Below, in pieces: positions 1 through 10,200 of a DNA stretch of 64,000 nucleotides. The stretch lies in assembly GCA_022605425.2 (NCBI GenBank), contig JAKIMF020000004.1:1051501-1115500 (forward strand). Direction: 5' to 3'. Position numbers and translations under genes: made by a program. This stretch comes from Hamiltosporidium tvaerminnensis. Lineage: Eukaryota > Microsporidia > Dubosqiidae. Numbering within the stretch: the first letter of the stretch is position 1; every line of letters starts with the position of its first letter. Below the pieces are notes generated by a model. That model searched no databases and was not told the DNA's origin. It was given only the letters and a program-made list of their open reading frames with translations.

Positions 1-2039
1 AAAAATATCTGTCTGTATTCCCGATTAAGAACTGCTGTTTTAGGAAGTCAATCAGCATGCGATTAGAAATAAGAATTTATTCATATAGTTTATTGATTCT
101 TAATGATAAACTTAATGAATTATGATACTCTCATTCAGAGATTTATTGTAATAGCCTCGAAGCTCATATTTCATTCTATATTTATTTTATTTGATTCCAA
201 TACTTTTATTAATACTTCTTTTTACATTATTTAACACAAAAGAATAACTAATTTTCAGTAGAAAAAGATGCACTATATCTCGCTATTTATAATTATAATT
301 ACAAAGTATTCAGAGCAAGTTATTAAATTTATGAAATGAATTCGAATATATATATAACAAAGATAGAAGACGCACACAGATATCTTTATAAATATTTTCT
401 AATAATTTCAGATAGTTAAAAAAACAAGAAATAAATAGAAAATAAAAATTAATTATATAAGGTTAAAAACTTAAAGAAACAAGTACCTTGAATTGATGTT
501 TTTTTATAAAGACATTTAGAAAAACTGAAGATAATACAGGAAAAAAGAAATGTAGAAATTAGATGTTATTGAAGCCAATCGAAAGTTAATGAATTTCCAA
601 TCATATTTAAAATGTTTTAAAGAAAGCTATTTGGCTGATATATTTAGAATTTAGAAGAGCAGGAATCACTTGAACAATTCCTTAAAATATTTATTTATTA
701 ATATGACTTAGTAAAAAATAAAGAAAGAAATTATTTGGTGGTCAATGAATCAATTGATTATAGTATTAAAAAAGACCAAAGTAACAGATTCTATATTTTG
801 TATATCATCTGACCCAAATTTAGAACGAAAGATTATTAAACACAACAAAATACAAAAAAAAATATCTAGTTGACGCATAATGTATAGTATAGTGGATATT
901 CTGAATATTTTTAATAAAAACATCAGTATTAAATCTTATATAAAAATTCTAGCAGCAGAATCAGAAAAAAAAGACTGAAAACGCAGTATTGATATATCTG
1001 CATATGGAAACAAATTTTACACATACAATAACAATATATTTAGCAATATATTGGTTTATATATGAAAAAGTATCTATTTTTAAATGTAGAGGAGACTTAA
1101 GGAATGAAGTTTAGTAATATTCTATAGATTTGACGAAAGCACCGAAGTCAGTGGGCCTATCTAAACTGCCTTGAAACTCTATATTCAAGGAGAGAAAAAT
1201 AAAAATTATTGAGACAGTATTAGACTTATTCTAGTTCATGCCTCTGAAAAATAGGTGATAAAAAAAGATAAAACTATTTTAGTTTAGGAAAAAATGCTAT
1301 TTTGTAGAAGTATTCGATCATAATTTAAATCCAACGAGTTTTCGATAAAGTAAATAAGGTCTGTACTTCATTATTATTAAGATCCAAATATAATACATAA
1401 TATCCCAACAAAAGACTTGAATGACTACAACACACAAATGTATTTGTGATTATAGAACTTCTATAATTTTTTGAAACAAATTTTTAAGAAAAAAAAGACA
1501 AAGTGAAACCAGCAAGACAACGATATGATGCAAAATAAGATCTAAAAAAACCAAATACGGTGTGACGACGAAGTTTAGCGCAAAATAAGAAGAATTTGAA
1601 ATATCGCATAAGTTATCAAACTTTACTGAAGAGAGTGCCTCTGGGTAATAAGTAAGTAGGAAAAAAATTTATAGAACTAAAATTTGTAATTCAAGGTATT
1701 TTTTTTAGTCGAACGATATGACGATTGGTATCTAAGTCTTTTTTTTGAATATCAGTGAATCGTAATTAACATTATTTTTGAGCTTAAATACAAAAGATTT
1801 TTTTCTAACGTTTTTATTTTAAATTTAAAAAATGTCGGATTCATTTGTACATATTATTAATAAAATATTGTTTTGTAAGATAAAATCATGATTTATAGTA
1901 AAATAATAAGGTTGTGTGACGGCGTTTGATTTATTCCGAGATCGATTTCAGGAGTATATGTCTTGTCATTTTAGAATGTATTTTTCAAGACTTGTTCCTT
2001 TTTCCACCGATGAATTTAAATATATTTAGTTTAGAATAT
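1..2039. other. Gene-free AT-rich stretch
   Basis: No reading frame here looks like a real gene. The DNA is very AT-rich and full of stops in all frames. The part around 1571-1660 ends in a segment (GGTAATAAGTAAGTAGG) that resembles the 3' termini of the retrotransposon-like repeats at 39.1 kb and 52.86 kb, so a decayed element probably ends here. Nothing else is recognised. Confidence 0.5.
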
Positions 2040-2285
2040 TCATTCATCTATCCTTGGCACAACAGCCATGTTCGAGCCCTGGCTTCCCTTGGTAAACCGC
2101 CCACCGATCTTTTCCAGTGTGTTTGTTTACTTATCAGGTTTCGTAACAAAGTGGTTTTAAAGGGTGGGTTGTTAGCCCTACGCACAACCTCAATATGGAG
2201 GATTAGTCTCTTTTAGTCGCCTCTTAAGACAAGCAGAGAATACTTCAAGCCAATTCTGCTACCGGCATGGTGGGGAATTATTCCA
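2040..2285 (-). repeat. Dispersed repeat A, copy 1
   Basis: This is one of four copies of a ~230-bp repeat. The others are at 26940-27168, 48885-49112 and, in opposite orientation, 15820-15980. Shared landmarks, read on this strand, are TTCGTAAC, GTGGTTTTAAAG, a GGTTGTTA...CTACGC segment, CTCTTTTAGT, and AAGCCAATTCTGCT followed by CGGCATG. It is clearly richer in GC than its flanks and carries no intact reading frame. On the other strand the CTAACAACCCACCC...GTTACGAAACC wording resembles untranslated parts of arthropod non-LTR retrotransposons, which is a memory-level resemblance only. Confidence 0.8.
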
Positions 2286-2489
2286 TAGATACCTAAATTT
2301 TTTACTTTTCATCTAAAATGTGGTAGGACTGAAATAAGCGAAGAACTTACCGTGAGCTTATTAATGTTTTTTTCTTGTGTAGAATCGTAGGTCAATCTAT
2401 GGACATTCAAGATCAGGTCCCTTCCTAATTGTTCTATATTTTCCGATCAGAAGATGGTGTTTATTTATAAAACAGCGAATCGTCACGAG

Positions 2490-2885
2490 AACATCTCTAT
2501 GTTTCGATGCCATACCGACAAGTATATCCTGCTTTTTCGAATTCAAAGCTTTTTAAAGTGTACGTTGTTTTCCATCTCTCAGTTGCAAAGTTTTCTAACG
2601 AGTGTGCGAGGCTATGCCTCCATTCTGTTACATGGCAATTACATTTAAATTCGTAGGTCTAATCTATATAAATAAAAACCCAAAACTTTTTTGAGAAATA
2701 AAATCACCATTAATGAACTATCGTAAGCAAATATAGATTTACATGGAGCAATCGAAAATATAGTCTGGTTATAATTCCAGCTAGAATCCAAACAATGATT
2801 TCACACCATTTTCATATACAAATTTCCAAGCAGATGATTTTTTAATGTAGTTATCGTTCCTCCAGAATTTTTGCAAAGTATATAT
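2490..2885 (+). repeat. Dispersed repeat B, partial copy 1
   Basis: A degenerate partial copy of repeat B, in the same orientation as the well-preserved copies at 37.7 kb and 55.1 kb. The best matching parts are GAGGCTATGCCTCCATTCTG then TTACATGGCAATTAC, and the distal AATCCAAACAATGATTTCAC, CCAAGCAGATG and GTTATCGTTCCTCC segments. No coding capacity is visible. Confidence 0.6.
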
Positions 2886-3048
2886 ACATATTTAAAGAAT
2901 TGAAGTAAAATTTATATTTTAATATTAGATTTAAACATAGTTGTAAACATTTAATACGATTATAATTTACATTAAAATGTTAAAGTTATAAAAGCTTTTA
3001 ATCATCAGTTTATTTTTTTTCTGCACAATTAAATATTAATAATATTAA

Positions 3049-3615
3049 TTAGGATTCTTGATAAATGAAACTATTTGGAGATTGACATGGTGAAAGGGTT
3101 TCAAGAGTTTCTTCACCAATAATTCCATCTGTTAAAACCGATTTATTTGAAACATCTGATATGGTACTTGCATCCGAAAAATCCTCAATTAAATCCCAGG
3201 GAGAACTTTGAAGTAAATCAGATTCAGATTTTGGTCTAATCCTTGCAAATTTCTGTTTATCGGGCTCGTTTTTATCTTTACAACTTTCAATTTTTTTCCC
3301 CTCAAATATTGTATATAGTTCAGAGGTTAAATGCCGACATCGACAATTATTAGACAGATTTATAGGATCCTTACTGGAGCAAACGTCCCCAGAATATGAA
3401 ATGTTGTCACTCTTGGTTTCGGAATAAAATGAACTAGAATTATCATTTTCTAATGGAATGATTTCAACATCATCATCAACTGTTTCATATCTGATATATG
3501 TAGATTCATTAAAATTTGTTTCTTTAACCGATCTAATGCTTTTTGTTTTTCTATTCAGTGAACATATTATAAACTTTGAGATTGTCAATAAAATTGAAGT
3601 CCATTTTGTATTCAT
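3049..3615 (-). CDS. S1: secreted acidic Ser-rich protein, paralogue of S3
   Basis: A 188-residue protein of unknown function. The N-terminus (about residues 1-25, with ILLTISKFIICSL as hydrophobic core) looks like a signal peptide, so the protein is probably secreted or enters the secretory route. The rest is hydrophilic, acidic and rich in Ser, Asp, Glu and Asn. It is related to S3 at 13668-14252. Both begin MNTK with ILLTI following, share STYxRYExVDDxVxII near residues 38-53, share an SET segment, and share (T/D)GIIGExxLE near the C-terminus. The C-terminal residues SPNSFIYQES also correspond to the sequence just beyond the stop of S3. The immediate upstream DNA is conserved with S3. No known domain is recognised; a lineage-specific secreted effector or surface protein is the likeliest role, by inference only. 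Confidence 0.7.
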   Translation of the reverse strand: MNTKWTSILLTISKFIICSLNRKTKSIRSVKETNFNESTYIRYETVDDDVEIIPLENDNSSSFYSETKSDNISYSGDVCSSKDPINLSNNCRCRHLTSELYTIFEGKKIESCKDKNEPDKQKFARIRPKSESDLLQSSPWDLIEDFSDASTISDVSNKSVLTDGIIGEETLETLSPCQSPNSFIYQES

Positions 3616-3640
3616 ATCGTATTATTTTATCGGTTTGTTT
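3616..3640 (-). promoter_or_regulatory. Upstream block shared with S3
   Basis: In gene orientation the S1 start is preceded by TATAAAACAAACCGATA, with CCGATA beginning 18 bases before the ATG. S3 has AATAAACAGAGCCGATA with CCGATA 17 bases before its ATG. The match is short but sits at the same distance, so it may be the core promoter and short 5' leader of this subfamily. Confidence 0.45.
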
Positions 3641-4784
3641 TATAAGACTTAAACAGATCCAATTATATTTATAATTTAATCAGTAAAATTTATAATTTAA
3701 TCAATAAAATTAAGTCGAAAAAAATTTCCTTTTAGAAATAAAAAATAAAAAATGATAAATAATAACCAAAATCGGGAAATCGATAATTGTAATAATAACA
3801 TGATTTATACATGCTTATATAATTTCCTTTGCCAAATTCATTTTTTTGTTATCCTTAGAAATATCAAATGAAACACATAGTAACACTTTGGTTTACAAAA
3901 CATCCTAAATATTAAATTAAAGATAAATGCAATCTTCTTCCTAGGCACAAAAAAATACTCAGTTAAATTTTAACCTAAATTGCAAAGTAGATTTTTTATA
4001 ACACTGTTTTAAAATCAAGATTTTATTAACATATTTTTTTTCACTAAAAACGATATAAAGATTTTGTCAAGAAAATATCTGAACAAAAATTCAACATAAA
4101 AAATAATTGCAAATGAGGTAAATCATTTTTAGCCGGCAATATAAAACAAAATCATATATAGAAAAGCTACATCGAATGATAAAGAAAATGGAAATAAATC
4201 TAGTCCATATCATTTACACAATTTTTGTAACACAAATGAAATATTTCCACAAAATTAAATCGCTGTATTACAATACAGCTTAATCAAATTAAATATTTTA
4301 TGATATAATAAAGAATTCTTAAGTACTTTCAAATCGTTTGGTTTAATAAAGATTCAAATTACTGCTATTTGAATTATATAATGAATACTTGTCGGATGTA
4401 TCACAAACGTTCAATTGTTTTGGCTCTAAGTTAATATTATTCTTCTTGTTTAACTAAAATATTCAAATTTAGCAATCAATTTATTAAAAATTACGTATAA
4501 TAAATTTAACAAAATTAAATCAAAAAGGAAAAAACAATTTATTAAACGAAATTTTAATTTTTTTTTGATTAAAAGATTTTTATCGTTAAAAAAAACGGGC
4601 TTTTAAAATTCCTCAAAAAGAGAATTTACAAATATCTAAATAGCTATATTTTCAAGACTTTGTAATTAAAGAATTTATTATAATATTTATATGTATTACT
4701 AAATCTACATGATAAAGGAAGATTACCACATAAAAACTTTCTGCTTAGCAATGAATTAGTGAATCGATTTATTAGATCATTGTT
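3641..4784. other. Gene-free AT-rich stretch
   Basis: No gene is seen. There is a small direct repeat at about 3667-3712 (TATAATTTAATCA followed by A/T-rich spacer, twice). The rest is A/T-rich DNA without recognisable structure. Confidence 0.5.
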
Positions 4785-5345
4785 TGGCTTTTTGGTGGGA
4801 CCCTGACCACACTGGATTTTCGGTTATTTCGTGGGATTTGTATGAGGTGGAAAAGGTCAAAAAAATATGGAAACTTATTCTACAAATTTATTAGTTTTTT
4901 GTAACTGGATTGGAGATCGCATCTCAACTTGTGGGTAATCGCAGTGTAAAAGCGTGGAAACATACCCTTGTTCAACCAGATTAGAATACATAGCGGCTAA
5001 TAGATACAAAGAAAACCCATTAATACCAGGAAACTCAAGTGGCGGATTATAGCTGTTGGTATGACATTGCAATGTCTAAGTGAACCCATTAACTCCTCGA
5101 AAATATCTTAGTAGAATTTTTATTGAGTCCTAAAGGTGTAAAGTAAGTGGACATGCGCATAGTTCTGGGGGAACTAAGAGCGCGCTTTGGTGAATGATCA
5201 CACTTCATGCAGCGGACACTAAAGAACTCGTGCAACTATCTAGGCTATTAATTGGATTAAAACGCCATTTTGATAAAAGACTTAAGATGTAAGTATTGTA
5301 GAGGTACCGATCGAGTCTTATTATAGCCTACATTTATGCTAAATT
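4785..5345 (-). repeat. Dispersed repeat B, copy 2
   Basis: A diverged copy of repeat B, inverted relative to the copies at 37.7 kb and 55.1 kb. Matching landmarks are TTGGTGGGACC...CACACTGGATTTTCGGTTAT near the left end, TCTACAAATTTATTAGTTTTTT, GTTGGTATGACATTGCAATG, and the downstream AATATCTTAGTAGAATTTTTAT then GTGTAAAGTAAGTGG. No intact reading frame. Confidence 0.75.
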
Positions 5346-6570
5346 TAGAAATGGGTTGATTTCAGAGAACAATATAACATCCGGTACTGTTTTAAAATAT
5401 GAATGTTTTTCAAAAAAAATATTGAACTTACATTTTATAATCTAAGAAACACCGTATAAAGAAAGAAAATAGATTTATTTAACCAATTAGTAATATCTTA
5501 GGATAAAACTATTTTCAAAAACGTTTTATATTTTATATAATATTTAAACTAGATTTATATAATTGTTGTGTTGTAAATCAATTATTGAAGTTTGACTCTT
5601 TAATAAAATTTAGCTATACATTATTCGCATTAAAAAGTTTAAAATAATTAAGATAAGCATCAAATTATATTTCTCTTATATTTCTATGTATTTTCAGATC
5701 CCTGATCTTTATTAGAATTTTCATGAAGGTATTTGCATAATGGTATTATTATTGCGAATTAAACAAACTGCACAAATACATAAAACAAATAATTCTTTTG
5801 TGATTAAAGACGGATTTTTGTACGATTTACGTTTATAAAGAAAAATATCTCTTTTTTTGGCAAATTATATGCGTAGTCTTTTATTTAACGATATTCGTTT
5901 AAACTATAAATGTTTGTTTTTTATTCTATATTTTAAATTTTTGAACAACGAAATATTGATCGATTGATGCAGTTTTTGCTTTGTAGTCTTCACTTTCAAC
6001 TTTCATTTAGAAAGTGAAAATCGATTCTTTTCATATTTTGTAATTTGTTTAAAAAAATATCTAGGTTTGAATACTAAATATATACTTATATTTGCGATTC
6101 ATAGTAAATGCTTCAAAATATTCTTTTAGATAGAAATATACTGAAGATGAATAAAATTGGTTTCTTTCGCCCAAAGCATAAGCTTTGCAACGCAAAAGTT
6201 TTTAAAAATATCTATTTATTCGAAAAGTTTACATAATATGCTGTTAAAAGCTGTTTATGCCATAAAATAACCGATTCTTTTCTAATAAAAATTTCACATT
6301 ACAAAAATCGACTAAACCTTAATTAGTATTGGAAAAGATCTACATCCCTAAAAAACTTTGAGTGAATATCGTACAGCTGTTTACAAAATTTAGTAAATAG
6401 TACTAATTATGTGAAGATTTCATAGTTTATAAAATACCAAAAATAAAAAAATGACAAAAGTTGTTAAAATTATATTTTTTAAAAAATCGTTATTTTATAA
6501 TTTTAGTATATCATCAGGAAAAAAAAGACAAAATTTAATTCATAACAAACTTTTATGCAATAAAAATAAA
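5346..6570. other. Gene-free AT-rich stretch
   Basis: No gene is seen. Around 5986-6022 a 9-bp inverted repeat, TTCACTTTC and GAAAGTGAA separated by about 12 bases, could form a hairpin. The rest is unremarkable A/T-rich DNA. Confidence 0.45.
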
Positions 6571-6576
6571 ATATCT

Positions 6577-7190
6577 TTAATATAAATCATCAATCCAATA
6601 TTCTGGAATTAAAAATTGATCCCTAAAAAGATTATCGTAATCATTCAAGGATGCAGGAAAAAAATAAATATTAGTAGAAGAATCCGAGCTTTCTTTTTTT
6701 GGTGATAAATCGGGGTTCTTTTCCGCATCCAATGTTTCAAGTCTTATATCTTGCGAAGATTCAGATGTACCACAAATTCTTAATTCGGAAAATTTTTCAC
6801 GAAATGTTTTTTCTTCCCGTGGATTTCTTAAAAAACAAGTCTGGTAATATGAAGTTGCATCTCTCAAATATTCCTTCTCACCACTACCATTTCCGCTAAT
6901 ATCCTCAGAATAATCTTCTAAACTTTGACTACTTGAAGATCCTGGTTGCTTTTCTTTTCTATTCGTCCCACATGGAACAAAATCTTTTTTGAGTGCAATT
7001 TATCCGGATTAGAACATGCTGACAATAGAATAACCCCATCTTTGTTTTTATGTTTCTCGACGCTATAATTGACTTCTTTATCATTATCAGAATTTAAAAG
7101 CACGGTGTCTTTGACATAGCCTGTAGAACACCCAGAAATTTGTAAAAGACATAAAAATGTCAATGTTTTCTTTATTACGCATAATTTCAT
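6577..7190 (-). pseudogene. S2: secreted acidic protein, one frameshift
   Basis: Two overlapping reading frames make one protein of about 204 residues if one base is missing. The first frame begins at the ATG at 7190, chosen because ACC precedes it and the promoter block of S4 and S5 lies at the same distance. It starts MKLCVIKKTLTFLCLLQIS, a signal peptide similar to that of S4 (FLCLLKVS), and closes at 6918. The second frame continues from about 7000 to 6577 with the same acidic Ser-rich composition (PGSSSSQSLEDYSED, then an Arg/Glu-rich middle, ending WIDDLY). An A6 run at about 6991-6996 (T6 on the plus strand) is the natural point: a seventh A restores one open frame. This may be a real frameshift or a homopolymer under-call in the assembly. 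No known domain. Confidence 0.6.
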
Positions 7191-7240
7191 GGTTTGCAAT
7201 TTATTTAAATATTTATAGGTTATAAATTATCCTTAAATAG
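7191..7240 (-). promoter_or_regulatory. S2/S4/S5-type promoter block
   Basis: In gene orientation AGGATAATTT begins 43 bases before the ATG. It is followed by the TATA-like CCTATAAATATTT and by TTGCAAACC abutting the ATG. S4 and S5 have the same three parts at the same spacing. Confidence 0.55.
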
Positions 7241-10200
7241 AATCTTTTAAATTGAAAGAGCTATTTTTTAGGACTTTTTGAACAGTAAAAAATAAATGGA
7301 TAAATTATAAAATATAAAAATGGTTTTTTATAGTGTATAATAAAGTTAGTTAGGATTTACTATTTTATATTAAAATAGAACATTTATTTAATGTCGTTTA
7401 TTTATATTCTTGTTTTAATCGTTTTTCTAATTTCTTTCTTTTGATTCAACTTATCTTCTATATTTGGGTAGATAATTTATTCCAGGCTTTTATTCAAGAT
7501 CTGGGGTTTAAAAGGCATATGTGGGGAAACATCCAAATTATTAAGTTATTGCATTTCTAACGATTTATATGATAGTTTTATACTACGTTCTTACAAATTG
7601 ATATTGCAGCATGTAAAAATATTTATTGTCTCACATTCGAACCTAGGCTTATCGTAGTTCTCTTCTGTAATCAACATCATATTCAAGTTTTTTAAAGTCT
7701 ATATTGAAACTTAATTTGTTTTCATTCGCGTGTGTTGAGAATTTTATAAATAATTTTTATGGTATTTGGTCATAAATCATCCATACATAAGAATTTGTTT
7801 TCAATTCACTAAATTTATTATTAAGGTTTTTTTATCCGCATGTAACCGCCTTCCTATTTTGTTTCTCACTTTCGAAGATTCAAAAAAAGCCATGAGTAGT
7901 AATTTTGCTTATAAAAGTGCAATCGGATGAAAATTTTTTTAAAACTAATATACTGCAAATATTATACCAAAGTTTAAAAGTATTTTTGAAAGAGTCCACT
8001 ATTCTTTTTGAAATAAAATTTTAGTGAGTTTTTTAAAGAGCGTGTTTACATTGATTTTTGACTGTTTTTAAATTCAGGCAACTCTAATAATAGTAGCTAA
8101 AAAAATTTTCCAATATAACATCATGTCTACCATGCCCATGTAGATTTTAAAGCCTATATGCTAAATTATCTGCTTGATTTTTAGATTCCGCAAATATTAA
8201 TAGCTTTAGTTAGTATTCGAAAATATATTCTTTCCTTAATCATACAAAAGATCGTCTGAAAGTATGGTTCTATGGCTAATGGCTATGAATTCAAAGAATT
8301 ACCAAAGCCGATTAGTAGCTTTTTCTAGCCTTTAATAGCCCTAAAATGCTTGATTGTTTATTTTGACATATAAATTTGCTAATGTGAATTTGTAACTTGC
8401 AAACTTGATTTCCTTTGATTCTAAACCTTCTTTTAAAAATATTTAAATAACATGATGGACTTGTTACTATTCTCTCTCCATAAGATTATTGCTTTTCAAA
8501 TTGAAATTTCCGTACTTTTTCATGTGTTTATATCTTGATAATTCCTATATTTACTACATCTGACACTATGATGACACCTCAATTCATATTGAGGCAGGTA
8601 AGAAACTTTTAAATGTTTTTTTGCTTATTTTCCTCCCAAAACTTCTCTAGTACACCATATTAGATATAGTAGACATGGCTTACGACTTTACATTCTGTTA
8701 TCTATAATCAAGCACAAAGTTCTCAGTTGATTAATTGTATAAAAGAATCAAGCCAAATTATTATAAGCAAAAGTATTTCTCTTTGATAAGATATAGTTTT
8801 ATATCTAAGGTCAAATCATACTGAAATTTAGGTAACATGCTCTAATATTTACAACTACTATAAACATTGATAATTATTAAAGAATAGAAATATCTTTGTG
8901 GAATGTTCGCAGTAGATTTTTATCCTGATCTTAAAAACACATTTTCAATAAAAAAAGCCACATTTCAAACTCCAGGTAGCTTTTTTTTCTTATATTGCAA
9001 CGAGCTTAAGGCCATCAAAAAAAGAGTTTATTAATAATTCAAGAACTAATTCAGAAGGTATCGGTCTTATTTATGCTTTACTAGGTCAAATATTTTTTTT
9101 CTTAATAATAAATAGACACTAAAAGCAAATCCCCACCATTAGAAATTTTTTTAAAAACTTCGATTATATGAACATTTCTGATTAAAATATTGGATATAAA
9201 TTATATTTAGCGGATTTAAATCATAAATGAATTGATATTTAATCAGAATAGTTTAAATTCCACATCTTTTAGATTCTATATTTATAGTCTGCCAAATAAA
9301 AAATTTTGGTTTGAATCATATATTTCAAATTTATACCGGAGATTTTAATAAGCGAAATAATTTATAGTGCCATTTTTTCAGTTTTTAGAAAATTTATATA
9401 TATTTTAGAGCTAATTATGTATAAATTATTTGCGCGATTTTATTTAAAGTTAATAAACTTTTAAACATTCTGTCCTTAATAGTATCTTTTTTATATAAGA
9501 AAATTTATCTATGGTCGAAATTTCACATGAAATGTTTCTTAGCGCCAGAAATCATAAAAATAAAATAAGGTATCACATACCAAGTATTTTTTTATAAATA
9601 TAACTTACATGTATGTAAAATGATGTTTATAAATTTTCATGAGTTAGATTAAAAAAATTAAAGGATATTGAATTTGAAAGCTTCAATTAAAAAAAAATGC
9701 ATACATTTGAAAGTTTGTTCATTAAAAAACATAAAATTGGTAGTAAGTTTGGCGAAAGTTTTAATATATTATCATACTTACTATATATTTTTTTTAACAG
9801 TTCATACTAAAAAATGTGGTAAACCACAATAGACAGAATATTTTGATTAAAATCCTCAGAGAATCCCATAAAGATCGAAATCGAAATATATAATATTAAA
9901 ATTATCTTATTCTCATACACTTTGATTTTATCTAGGGAGGTATTTAAAGGCACACTTTTCTTATTCCGAGCCGTAAATAAATTTATCACAATTTAAATTA
10001 AAAGCGAAGTAATTTTCTTTAGAACTTTGTTCAAAAAGAACTAGCATTGGCGCCTAAATTCATTTTTTAGAAAATCTCTAGAAAGTATTAAATAATAATT
10101 TTCCCTTATATTAATCAGAAAATCCAATCTTTCGCTTCGGACGCCTCGGCATAGCATGTTAAAGCAAGATTTTTTTCACAAATGAAGTCTATAGTCTACC

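Noticed and set aside
1926-2216. 96-codon plus-strand frame
   Set aside because: It lies almost wholly inside and just before repeat A copy 1. The frame is not kept in the other copies.
7625-7660. tRNA-like T-loop word TTCGAAC
   Set aside because: The flanking bases do not form a T-arm, and no matching acceptor or anticodon arm is present.
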